From Liriodendron chinense (lineage: Eukaryota; Streptophyta; Magnoliopsida; Magnoliales; Magnoliaceae): a stretch of 64,000 bases of DNA. Positions 9,761 through 19,850 of the stretch are shown in pieces. Every line of letters starts with the position of its first letter. Within the stretch, counting starts at the first letter, position 1. The notes beneath the pieces were generated by a model. That model was not told the origin of the DNA and ran no database searches. It saw nothing but the letters and a program-made list of their open reading frames with translations. Made by a program: the position numbers and the translations under genes. The DNA is taken from contig ML058508.1 in assembly GCA_003013855.2 (NCBI GenBank), positions 1-64,000 of the forward strand, given 5' to 3'.

Positions 9761-11007
9761 GCCACTGTTTCCTCCCCCGGAGTTCCTGACTTCAGAGCAT
9801 TTTCTCTCAGATCCAACGAGGTGGTGGGGGGAACGTCGGGTGAACCTTGAGCTATCTCCATGACGGGTGTCGCTTGAGCCTTCTTTCGATCTTGGAGGGC
9901 TATCTGGTAGCAAGACCGTGCCTCCTGTTGACTTCCTCGCACGACCCCGATACCATTTGGGGTAGGAAATTTAACACACAGATATGAAGGGTGTAAGGCT
10001 GCCCCAATCTTAGTTAGAGACGGCCGCCCCAAAATGGCGTTATATGCTGATTTTCGGTCCACCACGAGGAAGTTCATGAAGACGGTGGTCTTTGCTGGAC
10101 TTTCTCCAAAAGTAACTGGGAGATCGATGCTCCCTTCAGGTGTTACTACCTCTCCAAAGCCGACGAGGGGGGTCGATACTGGCTTGAGGAGGTTTCTGGC
10201 AAGAGCCATTTTATTGAAAGCCTCTAAATATAAAATGTCGGCTGAGCTACCTGTATCCACCATAATTCGATGAGTTAGATAATTCGATACCTTTAATGTG
10301 ACTACGATGGAGTCTTCATGAGGGAAGTGAATTCCCGCTGCATCTTCGAGGGTGAAAGAAATTGGAGGATGGTTCGCTTTCGATGAGCTGGACGTCTGTT
10401 CCAGCCAATAGATTTGCTGGGGTTCTTTGGACGCCTTTCGAGCGTATGCCTTTCTTGAAGCTTGAGAGTCGCCCCCGTAAGCTGGTCCCCCGACGATAGT
10501 ACGAATTTCTCCCGTGGGCTCAGCGTCCTCTTGGTCAGTTTGATGATGAGGCGGTTCCTTTTGGCGAGATGAGGTCTTCGTTCTTTCTGGTGATCGATTT
10601 TTACGAGCAACATAATCCTGAAGATGGCCTTTTCGAATAAGGGCTTCGATATGGTCACGTAGAGAGATGCAGTCCTGGGTCCTATGCCCGTGATCTTTGT
10701 GGAAGTAACAGAACTTGCTCTTATCCCTCTTCTCAGGATCGGATTTGATCTTTGCGGGCCACTTTACATATGGCTTGTGTTTAATCTCCATTAGAACTTT
10801 TTCATGAGACTGATTAAGAGGGGTGTAGTTATGGTATTTACCAGAGTAAGGCTTCTTGGGAGAACGATCGCGCTGATCACGACGATATTTTTTATCTGTA
10901 GAAGAGGTTCCTTCTGGCTTGCGTTTCTTACTCTGTACTCCGTGGCGTGTCAATGCGACTTCTTCTGCATTGATATATTTCTGAGCTTTGGCTTGGAACT
11001 CTGCCAT
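9751..11007 (-). CDS. gag: Element A gag C-terminus and protease (418 codons open)
   Basis: An open minus-strand reading with a lysine-rich gag tail, a retroviral-type zinc knuckle in the Tat form (CYFHKDHGHRTQDC), and an aspartic protease with active site VDTGSSADILY near residue 230, followed by ILGRPSL. The knuckle should bind the element's RNA, and the protease should cut the polyprotein. It is continuous with the gag ORF 11055-11363 except for a frameshift around 11007-11060. The small plus-strand ORFs opposite are shadows. Confidence 0.85.
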   Translation of the reverse strand: MAEFQAKAQKYINAEEVALTRHGVQSKKRKPEGTSSTDKKYRRDQRDRSPKKPYSGKYHNYTPLNQSHEKVLMEIKHKPYVKWPAKIKSDPEKRDKSKFCYFHKDHGHRTQDCISLRDHIEALIRKGHLQDYVARKNRSPERTKTSSRQKEPPHHQTDQEDAEPTGEIRTIVGGPAYGGDSQASRKAYARKASKEPQQIYWLEQTSSSSKANHPPISFTLEDAAGIHFPHEDSIVVTLKVSNYLTHRIMVDTGSSADILYLEAFNKMALARNLLKPVSTPLVGFGEVVTPEGSIDLPVTFGESPAKTTVFMNFLVVDRKSAYNAILGRPSLTKIGAALHPSYLCVKFPTPNGIGVVRGSQQEARSCYQIALQDRKKAQATPVMEIAQGSPDVPPTTSLDLRENALKSGTPGEETVAIT

Positions 11008-11054
11008 AGTTTTCGGAGGGCTTTTATCTAAGGCAAACCTGAATTTCTCACTCG

Positions 11055-11432
11055 TTATCCCAGCAATGAGGGCTGTAAGACCTTTTCTTCAGTGTAACCC
11101 TCAGTTTGGACGGCTTCGGCAGTGAACCGTACTGTGAACTCCTTTATTGTCTCCCCATGCTGCTGTTTCAGATTCATCAGATGGGAGGCTGGCTTCTTAA
11201 TGCGAATGCTTCCCATGAACTGAGAAAGGAATATCTCCGACAACTGGGAAAAGGAACTGATGGAACGAGGCTTTAACCCCCGAAACCACGTACGAGCTGC
11301 TTCCTTCAATGTTAAGGGAAAAGCCCTACACATGATTTCTGAACCATGTCCCTCCAACTCCATGAGGGACCTGTATGTTTCCAGATGTTCAAGAGGGTCG
11401 CCAATACCTGTATACGGGGTGATAACAGGCGT
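11055..11432 (-). pseudogene. gag: Element A gag: capsid-like domain (Retrotrans_gag)
   Basis: The minus-strand reading includes AFPLTLKEAARTWFRGL, FSQLSEIFLSQFMGS and LKQQHGETIKEFTVRFTAEA, the core pattern of the Retrotrans_gag family that builds the virus-like particle. It follows the N-terminal gag reading after a frameshift at about 11433 and precedes the zinc-knuckle region. Confidence 0.85.
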
Positions 11433-12041
11433 TCAATACTTTCTAGGTAACGGGGCTTCCATAACCTCGCTGGTGAAGGGGGACTCGGATTGATGTATCG
11501 CCGCCATGACGGCAGATGACCGATTTGCCTGGTATCGCTGTTCCATGACATCAAATCGATCATGGATTCTTTTGAGATCTCCTTCCCATGGTAGGTTATA
11601 GCTTGATGTTTCGGCGGTGGAGCCCTGCGGTTGAGGTTGTCGAGACGAACTAGAATGTATAGAATGTGGAGACGGTACAGGTGGATGGCTGCCAAGTGGT
11701 GGGACCTGTGGTTCATCCATAGAATGTCTAGATGCCACTGGTATGGGCTGCGGTGGTAACCCTTCGGAGGCTTGTCTCTGAGGTTCAGGGAAATGCTGAT
11801 CAAGCCGATTTGACAGCGCCTGAACTCCGGCGTTTAGAGTTAGGAGAGTGTTTCCGAGGAAACGTAGGACATCGTCTTGATTTCCAGAAGCTTCCAATAA
11901 TGGGTTTGGTGATGGCATAGTTGGGGCTCCTTGAGGGATGTTTGTCGAGGTAGGTGGAAGGGCAGGTACAGATTCCGTCTCATCGGGCGGAGGTGGTGGC
12001 TGCCTTGAAGTTGAAGGATGAACGGCCTTTTTAGGAGGCAT
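11433..12041 (-). CDS. gag: Element A gag N-terminal region
   Basis: The most plausible start is the minus-strand ATG at 12041 (MPPKKAVHPS), about 50 bases inside the PBS. An upstream in-frame ATG lies in the LTR and is less likely. About 200 residues are proline-, serine- and glutamine-rich and end SEVMEAPLPRKY at a frame change. The sequence then continues into the capsid-like domain in another frame. Confidence 0.75.
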   Translation of the reverse strand: MPPKKAVHPSTSRQPPPPPDETESVPALPPTSTNIPQGAPTMPSPNPLLEASGNQDDVLRFLGNTLLTLNAGVQALSNRLDQHFPEPQRQASEGLPPQPIPVASRHSMDEPQVPPLGSHPPVPSPHSIHSSSSRQPQPQGSTAETSSYNLPWEGDLKRIHDRFDVMEQRYQANRSSAVMAAIHQSESPFTSEVMEAPLPRKY

Positions 12042-12090
12042 CGCCGAAGGATTTTGATCGGTGGAACGATTGATTTTGACGATCAAGTCG

Positions 12091-12108
12091 TTCCCACAGA
12101 CGGCGCCA
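12091..12108 (-). other. Primer-binding site of element A
   Basis: On the minus strand this reads TGGCGCCGTCTGTGGGAA, two bases inside the 5' LTR. The first nine bases match the plant tRNA-Asp type PBS and the rest differs, so another tRNA may be the primer. Its position and the TGGCGCC start support a PBS. Confidence 0.85.
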
Positions 12109-12110
12109 AC

Positions 12111-13111
12111 TGTTAACGTCAGATTTTGTAGTTGGATCCTCCAGATGTTCACCTTCTCTTCACCAGAGATTTCCCTCCGCCAAACCTGAAAGAAGGCAAA
12201 CAGCAACTAAGGGTGGCTGGGGACCAGCCGTTAGCCCTCCGATGCTTAAGTCAGGCCAAAGCAAGAATAAGAGTAGCCAAGCAAAACGGGACAGAGATTG
12301 AATGTTGTGTGTACCTTTCTCTTAATGGAGTCATCTCTTTATATAGATCCGAAGCGATTCAATCTGTTATACAAGATATCGAGATCCCGCTGATCTCGGG
12401 TACGATACGAGATTCTGCTGATTTCGTGGGATAAGATCCTTATCCTTAGTGACGAGATCTAACCAAATTACTTACTTCGGGAATCACGTCTCTTGATAGC
12501 AATCCCTTGAGGTTCGGAACCACAGGAGAAGATAAACCCAAAATCGAGTCATACGGGCTGTTGGTATGTGTAGTAGTAACACTGATTGCTCATGCAGAGC
12601 TAGAAGCCGTAGTTGGAGTCGTAGCCGGCGAAAAGGAAGGAGACGTCGAAGGGGCGGAGACCGCCGAACTGGGTGTAACCCTGCTTGGTGTCGCAGAGGG
12701 ATTGAACAAGCCGCTCGACGGGAATCGGGTGCTGGAACTACGAAGACCGTCCAAACCAAAAAATGAAGACTCATGATAGCTCTGATGTCGGGAGCTGCTC
12801 GTGTCAGGAATGCTCGCATTCATGAGATGCGACCCCTTCTGGCGAGCGCGAGCCGAGCTGCTCGCATACGGGAGATGCGACCACTTCTGACGAGCGCGAG
12901 CCGAGCTGCTCGCATACGGGAGATGCGACCCCTTCTGGCGAGCACGAGCCGAGCTGCTCGCATACGGGAGATGCGACCACTTCTGACGAGCACGAGCTGA
13001 GCTACCCGCAATCTAGATGTGCGACCTCTTATCGCGAGCACGAGCTTGACTGCTCGCATTCATTATGGCCGCGATCCTGCACTTCTCGATAGACTATATT
13101 TGCCTATAACA
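12111..13111 (-). repeat. Element A 5' LTR
   Basis: 1001 bp, pairing with 475-1472 at about 98 percent by eye. It contains the 48-bp repeats (about 12834-13030) and, downstream on the minus strand, a TATA box TCTATATAAAGAG at 12335-12347, presumably the element's promoter. Confidence 0.95.
12335..12347 (-). promoter_or_regulatory. TATA box of element A 5' LTR
   Basis: TCTATATAAAGAG on the minus strand, conserved in the other LTR (near 697-709) and in the related solo LTR (near 14848-14858). It lies about 490 bp downstream of the nearest 48-bp repeat unit and about 225 bp before the LTR end. Confidence 0.65.
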
Positions 13112-13116
13112 GTGAC
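13112..13116. repeat. Target-site duplication of element A, right copy
   Basis: GTGAC, identical to 470-474. Confidence 0.95.
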
Positions 13117-13432
13117 CTGTCTGTTTTGGTCCAGCAACCTCTGTAGAAGGTAGCAGAGTTGGCCGACCGGTCTTGACCGGTCGGACCACCTTGTGGGGCT
13201 CATTTTCATTCTTTCCTTCTTTCTTTTCGTTCCTTCTTTCTTCATGATTCTTTGGCCCACCTTGGGTCTTCATCCAAGGTTCGTAAATATGCTTCTTTTA
13301 GCTATTAATCGAGTGAACTCTCTCTCATTCCTGCAATCACAAAACCATGCATTAGAATAGTCTTTAAACATAAAATCTATGCATAATGAGTGATGAATTG
13401 GGGTTAGAATATGCACAATTAAGAGCTCAATA
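13112..13432 (-). mobile_element. Athila-type element B, 3' LTR, inner part
   Basis: Continues the LTR interrupted at 474 and matches about 18996-19309. It includes a palindrome (CCGACCGGTC arm) at 13163-13184. The terminal CAACA has mutated to CAATA at 13428-13432. A polypurine tract follows. Confidence 0.88.
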
Positions 13433-13444
13433 CACCCCCCAACC
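13433..13444 (-). other. Polypurine tract of element B
   Basis: On the minus strand, GGTTGGGGGGTG immediately before the 3' LTR. The same tract adjoins the LTR of element F at 55353-55364. Confidence 0.8.
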
Positions 13445-14621
13445 AGCATTTTGCTAGTCCCGAGTAAAACATGCGTGAAACAAGTTCAATTCTCCAAAAA
13501 CCAACTCTCCTTCAGAAACTATTCTTCTATACATCCCAAGACACACAAGTGTAAAAGTCAGAAAAATTAGGTGATAGAGGTTGAAACCTTAAACTCTCAA
13601 AACATAATAAGTGTTCATATGAAATCCCCGTTGATTGATTGATAAATAGAAGAACTTGAACAAATTCAACCTAGTGTGCATAATGAATTTCATCTCATGA
13701 TTTTCAAGGATTATCTTCTTCATAGATCAACTAAACTATGAATCTTAAGGTGTACAGATCAACAACAAGCCTATGACAGGAATTTGCCTTACCGTCCTTC
13801 CGACGGCTTTCACACTATGTCCCATTTCCGGCTTTGGTTACGGGTAGACCATCCCCCGGTTGGTAATAGGTAGCCCTTTTTGGAATTTTCTACCATGTTT
13901 TCCATCATTCCCAATTTTCATCCTTCCTTTTCCTTTTTCTTTTACATTAGATAGGATTTTTAGAAATCCATATCTTTCGTTATTTTCCCATGGACAAGGA
14001 TGGACAAAGTACCCCGGCTTGGTTCCTCAACACCTCAAATCTAAGTCTAGCCAATCCAAAAATCACATAATTCTTTCAAATCATGAAAATCGTGTAATGT
14101 GAACTAGGTGTAAAAGTGTTCAAATTTTCTATCAATCATATAAATAGGGGAATTCACATATAAAACCATTATATTAAGAGAAGTTCAAAGCTTGCAACAT
14201 CACTCACTTCGTATCTCCTCTTCTTATACTCATATCATCTCGAATGCATAGAAACAAAGTTTTCCAAAAGACTTCTGAATTTTAGAAAAATCAAAAATTT
14301 TCTACATAGTTCAAATTGTCACAAAAGCTATTCATCTAAGGAATCTCACCCCCCAACCAAAATCTTACATTGTCCTCAATGTAATAAGATATGCAATATG
14401 CATGACATGAGAGCAATGACATAAAACAAAGGAGAGTAAGAACGGGAGTACCTAAGGCAGCAAGTTGATCAATTTTAGCATCTTTCATTGTCTCGATGAG
14501 ACTTATTCAATCCTAAATGTAGAAAAGAAATCTTAACCTACCTACCTACCTTTGATTAGTCTGATTGACTACATGATTAAATTTGAGCAGGATCTTCATG
14601 AATTTTAATAGGTTTCTCATG
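13445..14621 (-). other. Element B 3' untranslated interior, no gene
   Basis: This A/T-rich stretch is homologous to 55365-56400 in element F, including the block with GGTTGGTAATAGGTAGCC and the block CCCCCAACCAAAATCTTACATT. No coherent ORF is visible. It is the non-coding 3' interior shared by the two Athila-type elements. Confidence 0.75.
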
Positions 14622-14626
14622 AGGAC

Positions 14627-15450
14627 TGTTTACGTCGGATTTTGTAACAAGATCCTCCAAATGTTCACCTTCCTTCCAGGATGCTTCCTCCAGGACCTGA
14701 AAGAGATAAAGGAAAACTACGGGTGGCTGGCGTCCGGCCATTAGCCCTCCGAAGCTTAAGTTAGATAGGATATGGTTATAAAGGAAATCAACAGTTTAGG
14801 AGTTTTAGAGATTGTGTATTCTGTCCCTCTCCTCTATGGAACCATCTGTTTATATAGATCCAGGTGATCCAATCTGTTACGCAAACCGTTAAGATCACGA
14901 CTGGTTTTAGGGGATAAGATACTTATCGTGTTAATCCTTCGGTAAGGGGGTGGCCTAAACACTCCAGTCGTCTAGCTAATTACGTCTCTTAATGGAGATC
15001 CCCCATGGTTCGGAGTTACAGATAAAGCCAAAATCAGCCTATATGGGCTGCTGGTACTATAAGCTGAGGTACGTCATTACCAGAGACCAGAGACCAAGGC
15101 TGCTTACATGACGGGGGATACTCATATGTCGAGAGCTGCTCGCGACCCGGGAATGCTCGCGAGCTATGATGCTTGCATGTTGAGATGTGACGCCTTTCAA
15201 TGACCACGAGCAGAGCTGCTCACAGGTTGAGAAAGATGTTCTGTACTCTCTTACTATTCGATCATCGACCATAAGGGCTCGATGACTCGGTAATTGTGAG
15301 TCGTACTTGTCTAGTATGCGAGCCTCAACCAGGTGGACTCGCGAGTCGAATACTATCATAAAGGTGCTCGCACGTCGGATACTGCATTAAAGTGCTCGCA
15401 CGTCTAAAATCCTCGCGAGGATCTTCGATCACCATAATTTGACTATAACA
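14627..15450 (-). mobile_element. Solo LTR of a Tat element related to element A (824 bp)
   Basis: Starts TGTTTACGTCGGATTTTGTA and ends GACTATAACA, with exact 5-bp duplications AGGAC at 14622-14626 and 15451-15455. The first 150 bases align well with the element A LTR. The middle has diverged and lacks the regular 48-bp array, but keeps CTCGCGAGC-type words. No interior is left. It inserted into the interior of element B. Confidence 0.92.
14848..14860 (-). promoter_or_regulatory. TATA box of the Tat solo LTR
   Basis: TTTATATAGATCC (plus strand), the same motif and context as the TATA box in the element A LTR, read on the minus strand. Confidence 0.5.
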
Positions 15451-15455
15451 AGGAC

Positions 15456-15842
15456 CATCCAAAATCCTGCTCGAATGTATACATGGGTGCGTTTCTTCAT
15501 GAAGGTCCAATCATAGTGTGCACCACACGCATGTAAGGAGGAGATAAGAGCAGCAAAAAGATATCTCCTCAAGTTCCGAATTGGGTTGTAATTGATTAAA
15601 AACGGGTCCTCTCAATCAGAATTTTCAATGGGTTGAAGAACCCATGATGGTGGAGAGACATTCATTAAGTATTTTTCAGTTTGGGTTGTCTCCTCCACAA
15701 ATTCAGAATTGCATGGTGCTTCCGCAAACAATGGTAAAGAGTGTAAATCAGTGGAATAGTGTTATTCAGGCACTAACACCATGTCCAACAAACTATCCAA
15801 CTCCTTAATCATCTCATCATCTAGATCATAGGGGTGGGTCAT
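15456..15842. other. Element B interior, no gene seen
   Basis: Resumes element B after the solo LTR. It is A/T-rich with no recognisable motif. It lies just downstream, in element orientation, of the unrecognised ORF. Confidence 0.6.
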
Positions 15843-16985
15843 TCATTCCTTTAGGAAACTGAGAGAGTCGGATAATGGGTCCTCGTTCTCCCTAAGTGAT
15901 TGAGGAAATTCTATTTCAAGGGTAAGGAATTCCTCCTCTATAGAGGTGAGGTCTTTCAAAGAAATTTTTTCAGATTCAGTGGTAAGCACATCATCTAGCA
16001 TTGGTTGATCTTTTGAAATTTCAGATTGTGCCACCCCGTCATCCAAAGAAACAGAATTTTCAACCCAAGGGAGTTCTTCCACAGTAGAATCCGGCATGTG
16101 TTGTTGGTGGAAGGACTCAAAAATATCAAATTCGGCCATCTCTCTAGCAAGAATATCTTCCGACGACTCATAAACATTCGGCCCTTTGGAAGAAGAAATC
16201 ATGGACTCATAATCTTCCTTCAAACCTTTATTATAGGCAACCAAACTATCACTTTCAGATTTTGTGGATTCCTTGGGTTCGTTAACCGTCCTTGAAATCT
16301 CTTCATCATTCAAATCGGAATAGCTAAAAGAGATAGTTGATTTACCATAATCGATGGTAATGTTGGGATCACTGAGATCTACATCACCTAAAAGTTTAGT
16401 CATTAAATCAGAAGAGGGTTGGGCTTGGATAGCCTCATCCTCCTCCTTGTTGGGGGATGATTCGGTGTTCCCAATGTTGGGTTCAGGATTTTGAGATGGC
16501 GAGAGGTTTTGTATGCATTGCTCAGTTATTTTCATAAACTCTCGCAGCGTATCTTCAAGAGTTCGTGTCGGTTGTGGCTCATGAGAAAGAAACTCTTGAG
16601 GATAATTGTTGGCATCCATGGTTGGCTCGTCTCCCAAATTGAAATTTTGATGCTCTCGCCTATTAGGATTACCCATGTCGTATGTTGTGCTATTAGATGG
16701 TTGTTGATATTTGTTGCCAAACAAGTGATCATACATTGTCCTAACCGGTGGAACATTATTCATCTCTTTCTGATACTCTCCCATTGTCTTACCTGGCGAA
16801 AAGTTATGCACATTGTTGTCATTCCAGTAATCTTGCAATGTCTTACTTGGGGGAGTATTAGAAGTAGATTGAGTCTTAGAAAAATATTCATGCTTGTAAT
16901 GGTTCCAATCATAATGATTTTTTATTTGATTCGACCTCTCATATTCCAAAAGATATTTAGACAATCCACCCGTCCAATCATTCAT
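15843..16985 (-). CDS. Unrecognised 380-codon ORF in non-autonomous Athila-type element B
   Basis: An intact ORF occupies the place of gag-pol in element B. It begins MNDWTGGLSKYLLEYERSNQ about 250 bases inside the PBS. The protein is very acidic and hydrophilic, rich in N, S, E, D and Q, with a repeated 'P-x-K/R-T-x-x-x-Y/W' pattern: PPSKTLQDYW, SPGKTMGEYQ, PPVRTMYDHL, QPTRTLEDTL. There is no zinc knuckle, protease or RT motif. It may be a replacement ORF of a non-autonomous family mobilised in trans. I do not recognise a family, and membership of a gag-like fold is only a possibility. Confidence 0.65.
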   Translation of the reverse strand: MNDWTGGLSKYLLEYERSNQIKNHYDWNHYKHEYFSKTQSTSNTPPSKTLQDYWNDNNVHNFSPGKTMGEYQKEMNNVPPVRTMYDHLFGNKYQQPSNSTTYDMGNPNRREHQNFNLGDEPTMDANNYPQEFLSHEPQPTRTLEDTLREFMKITEQCIQNLSPSQNPEPNIGNTESSPNKEEDEAIQAQPSSDLMTKLLGDVDLSDPNITIDYGKSTISFSYSDLNDEEISRTVNEPKESTKSESDSLVAYNKGLKEDYESMISSSKGPNVYESSEDILAREMAEFDIFESFHQQHMPDSTVEELPWVENSVSLDDGVAQSEISKDQPMLDDVLTTESEKISLKDLTSIEEEFLTLEIEFPQSLRENEDPLSDSLSFLKE

Positions 16986-17235
16986 AATGAAATTATAAGA
17001 AGTTAAAACAATCCCAATCTAGAAAGAAAAACAAAAAGAAGAAAGGGAGAAGGGGAGATGTTACCCTTGAAGGTGAGAACTATGTCAGCAACTAAGTTCC
17101 TACAAAAAAAAAAAAAAACAGAAAATTGTTAGTAATCTAGGAAAAATCAGAAAACTACTTTTAGAAAAACTGAAAATCCTACCTAACTAAGACTACTCTA
17201 TAGCTACTAGAACAATTAGAACCGTTTAACCTTTT

Positions 17236-17253
17236 TCCCCGGCAACGGCGCCA
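17236..17253 (-). other. Primer-binding site of element B (tRNA-Asp type)
   Basis: On the minus strand, TGGCGCCGTTGCCGGGGA, an exact match to the 3' end complement of plant tRNA-Asp as I know it. It lies six bases inside the 5' LTR and is the usual Athila PBS. Confidence 0.93.
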
Positions 17254-17259
17254 AAAACT

Positions 17260-19309
17260 TGTTCGCTTCCCCAAGTGCAAGGCTGCGATGTAGTAATAAT
17301 CACGGTAAGACCGAGGTTGATCCACAGGGAAGGAGGTAAACAATTCTAACTACTCTAACAACTAAAATCTTAAGAGGTTTGTGAAATTGGTTTTGAACAT
17401 AAAATAGAAAATCTGATAATGAAAAGATAACTAGAGCATCAAGGATCCACTTATAGCTCTCCTTAGATGCATAATTCGTTATGGTTTCTCACTTTCTCAA
17501 CTAGAATCGAAATTAAGTTCTATCTAGTCAGATAATAGAGCAGTTAAAACAATCAATCTGTCACATGTATGATTCATGTACATGATTCTCTCAATGCAAG
17601 CTAGGACTTGAGCACACTCAATTGCATAGGTCAGTCCCAATTCCAATAGGTTAAGATCACAACCATAATCATCATTAAATCCTGTCACAAGATAAAACTA
17701 GATCATGATTTGAACTTGATCCAAATCACATACACAATCTTACATAATCTAGAATTTCCAGAAAAATAGACTTTTGGTATGAAGCTCCCACATGAGGATC
17801 ATATGTCTAGAGCGTATGGAATCCAATTCCTCAGATCATACAGGTCTAGAATAACTCAAAACAGTTAAGAACTCAAGCAATTCTTCTAAACATCCAAGAG
17901 CCATCATAAGATTAAGAAAAACTACTTAGAACTTTATTTAAACTTCAAACCATTGTTCTTCAATAGAAATCCAACTTGAAACCAATAAAACGAATTAAAA
18001 CATCAAAGTAAACTATAAGTTTCACCTCTTAGCTCTAGCTAAGAGACTAGCTAATCAAAAGCATATTAAAAACTAGAACTAGAACTAAGAAAAGGAAGAA
18101 AAACTAGTTGGAGGAGGCTAGGAAGCCTCCTATGACTTGAACTCCTTGCTCCCCACGCCCTTGCTTCCCCTGGAATAGAAGAGAGCACCTCCTTTTATAA
18201 TACAGCAAGAGTATAGCAACATAACAGATTTTGTTTCGCTTCGTACGGCTTAACCAATGGTCGGATTGCCTTCAAATTTGATTTGTAGCTTCCTTGTAAT
18301 GTGATCTTACTCATAGATGATATAGATTTCTAAAATTATCTTTTGAATGGGCCCATCAATCAGATCAGTGACTGCCTCTCAAAATCGCGCAATTCGGGTA
18401 CCTTCAGAACCAATCATCTTGCTTTCAACGCTTCGGAGTGTACAGAGGTCGGATTGATCTAAAATTTTGAACATTGGTAGAAAACTTCATCCTCTACATG
18501 ATAGACGGATTAGATTGTCAAAAACAATTCTAGAATATGGTCTGAAAATTAGAACGCTCAGGCCTTTTATAAAATCTGCGCAGTTGGATCTTTCTGGATG
18601 GTCCATCTTTCTTCAACCGATACGATCAAACCACACATCCTTTTGATCTGAAACTTTGTGGTTATTCATATATGGATGTGTTCTAGCAGATGGTAAAAGT
18701 AGATTCTTCATATCATCAATGATGAGCCACCTGGACCGGCCCAGAGTGGAGTAGGCAGAATCTGGAACTTTCTGGATAGTTTGTATTGTTTTGGCCACCG
18801 TGGTCAATTCGTAGCTCCGATCGACACGAAACTACTCGGGTTATTTCGGCGTCGAGCTCCTCTTCGACATGGATGTATTGGATTTCCAAATATCATCAAG
18901 ATAGCTCCAAAAAACTGTGCTGAAAATTAAAAATGGGAATAGCCTGCTGTCTGAAATCTGGAAATCTGAAATTGCATGGCCGACCAGTCTTGACCGGTCG
19001 TGACCTGTCTGTTTTGGTCCAGCAACCTCTATGGAAGGCAACCGAGTTGGCTGACCGGTCTTGACCGGTCGGACCACCTTGTGGGGCTCCTTTTCATTCT
19101 TTCCTTCTTTCTTTTCTTTCCTTCTTTCTTCAGGATTCTTTGGTCTTCAACCAAGGTTCCTAAATATGCTTCTTTTAGTTATTAATCGAGTGAACTCTCT
19201 CTCATTCCTGCAATCCCAAAATCAAGCATTAGAATAGTCTTTAAACATAAAATCCATGCATAATGAGTGATGAATTAGGGTTAGAATATGCACAATTAAG
19301 AGCTCAACA
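17260..19309 (-). repeat. Element B 5' LTR (2050 bp)
   Basis: Plus-strand ends are TGTTCGCTTCC and AGCTCAACA; read on its own strand it is TGTTGAGC...GCGAACA. It is homologous to the split LTR at 1-474/13112-13432, to 47233-47943 (reverse orientation), to 52731-53137 and to 53893-55352. It carries CCGACCGGTC-type palindromes at 18980-19000 and 19050-19072, and a TATA box near 18191-18200 (minus strand TTATAAAAGG). On the right it abuts integrase-side sequence of element C. Confidence 0.92.
18191..18203 (-). promoter_or_regulatory. TATA box of element B 5' LTR
   Basis: GTATTATAAAAGG on the minus strand, equivalent in position to CTATAAAAGG at 54844-54853 in the element F LTR. Confidence 0.55.
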
Positions 19310-19850
19310 CATAGCATTCGAGTGCACCAACAACCTGGCAAAGCATGAAGCATGCATCGCTGGTCTAAGGGAAGCCATAATCTTGGGCATAAAAAACTAC
19401 GAGTATTTGGAGACTCACAAGTTATCATCAATCAGACCAATGGTGAATGAAAAACCAAGGACGAGAAATTGATACCATATCATGTGTTTCTTGAAAATCT
19501 TATCGAAGAATTCAAAGAAATCACCTTCTCATACATGCACAGGGCCAAGAATCTATTTGCAGATGCTCTCGCTATACTTGCATCAATGCTCGAGATCCCG
19601 AAAGGAGCTTCAGAATGGGAGCTCACAGTTGAAACTCAAGATGAACCTGCTTTCTGCCTGCAAATAGAAGAAGCCGAAGCTGCCCATGACAAACCCTAGT
19701 ATGTCGACATCAAGCAATATCTCGAAACCCAGGAGTATCCGGAGGCAGCAACAGCAACAGATCGCCAAACCATCCAGCGTTTGGCCAGCCAGTTCACCAT
19801 CAGTGGCGAAATTCTTTACAAGCGATCCTATAATTAAGTCCTTCGATGCG
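19310..19850 (+). pseudogene. pol: Element C: archaeal-type RNase H, C-terminal part
   Basis: The reading FECTNNLAKHEACIAGLREAI is the aRNase H signature (N-N-x-A-E/K-x-E-A), followed in another frame by FSYMHRAKNLFADALAILASML, the conserved end of the domain. The coding starts exactly at the LTR border, so the N-terminal half is beyond the element B insertion. Stops at 19469-19471 and 19697-19699 and frame changes show it is dead. Confidence 0.82.

Larger units (their letters stand above)
475..13111 (-). mobile_element. Element A: complete Tat-lineage Ty3/gypsy retrotransposon, defective
   Basis: Two near-identical LTRs of about 1 kb (475-1472 and 12111-13111) flank an interior that reads on the minus strand: PBS, gag, protease, RT, RNase H, archaeal-type RNase H, integrase, then a long 3' region and a polypurine tract. 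The second, archaeal-type RNase H before integrase marks the Tat clade. By eye the LTRs differ by roughly 15 substitutions and three single-base indels, so the insertion is fairly recent. The coding region has frameshifts, an in-frame stop and an RT deletion, so it is not autonomous. The 3' region carries an antisense gene on the plus strand, itself split by a nested copia solo LTR at 2408-4342. Confidence 0.93.

Noticed and set aside
12091..12109. tRNA-like text near PBS sites (also 17236 and 47950)
   Set aside because: Only the 18-base 3' complement of a tRNA is present; no cloverleaf, so these are primer-binding sites and not tRNA genes.
19263..19309. N-terminal part of the ORF starting MSDELGLEYAQLRAQH
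   Set aside because: These codons lie in the element B LTR end and recur in reverse at 52565-52777; the aRNase H reading only starts at 19310.
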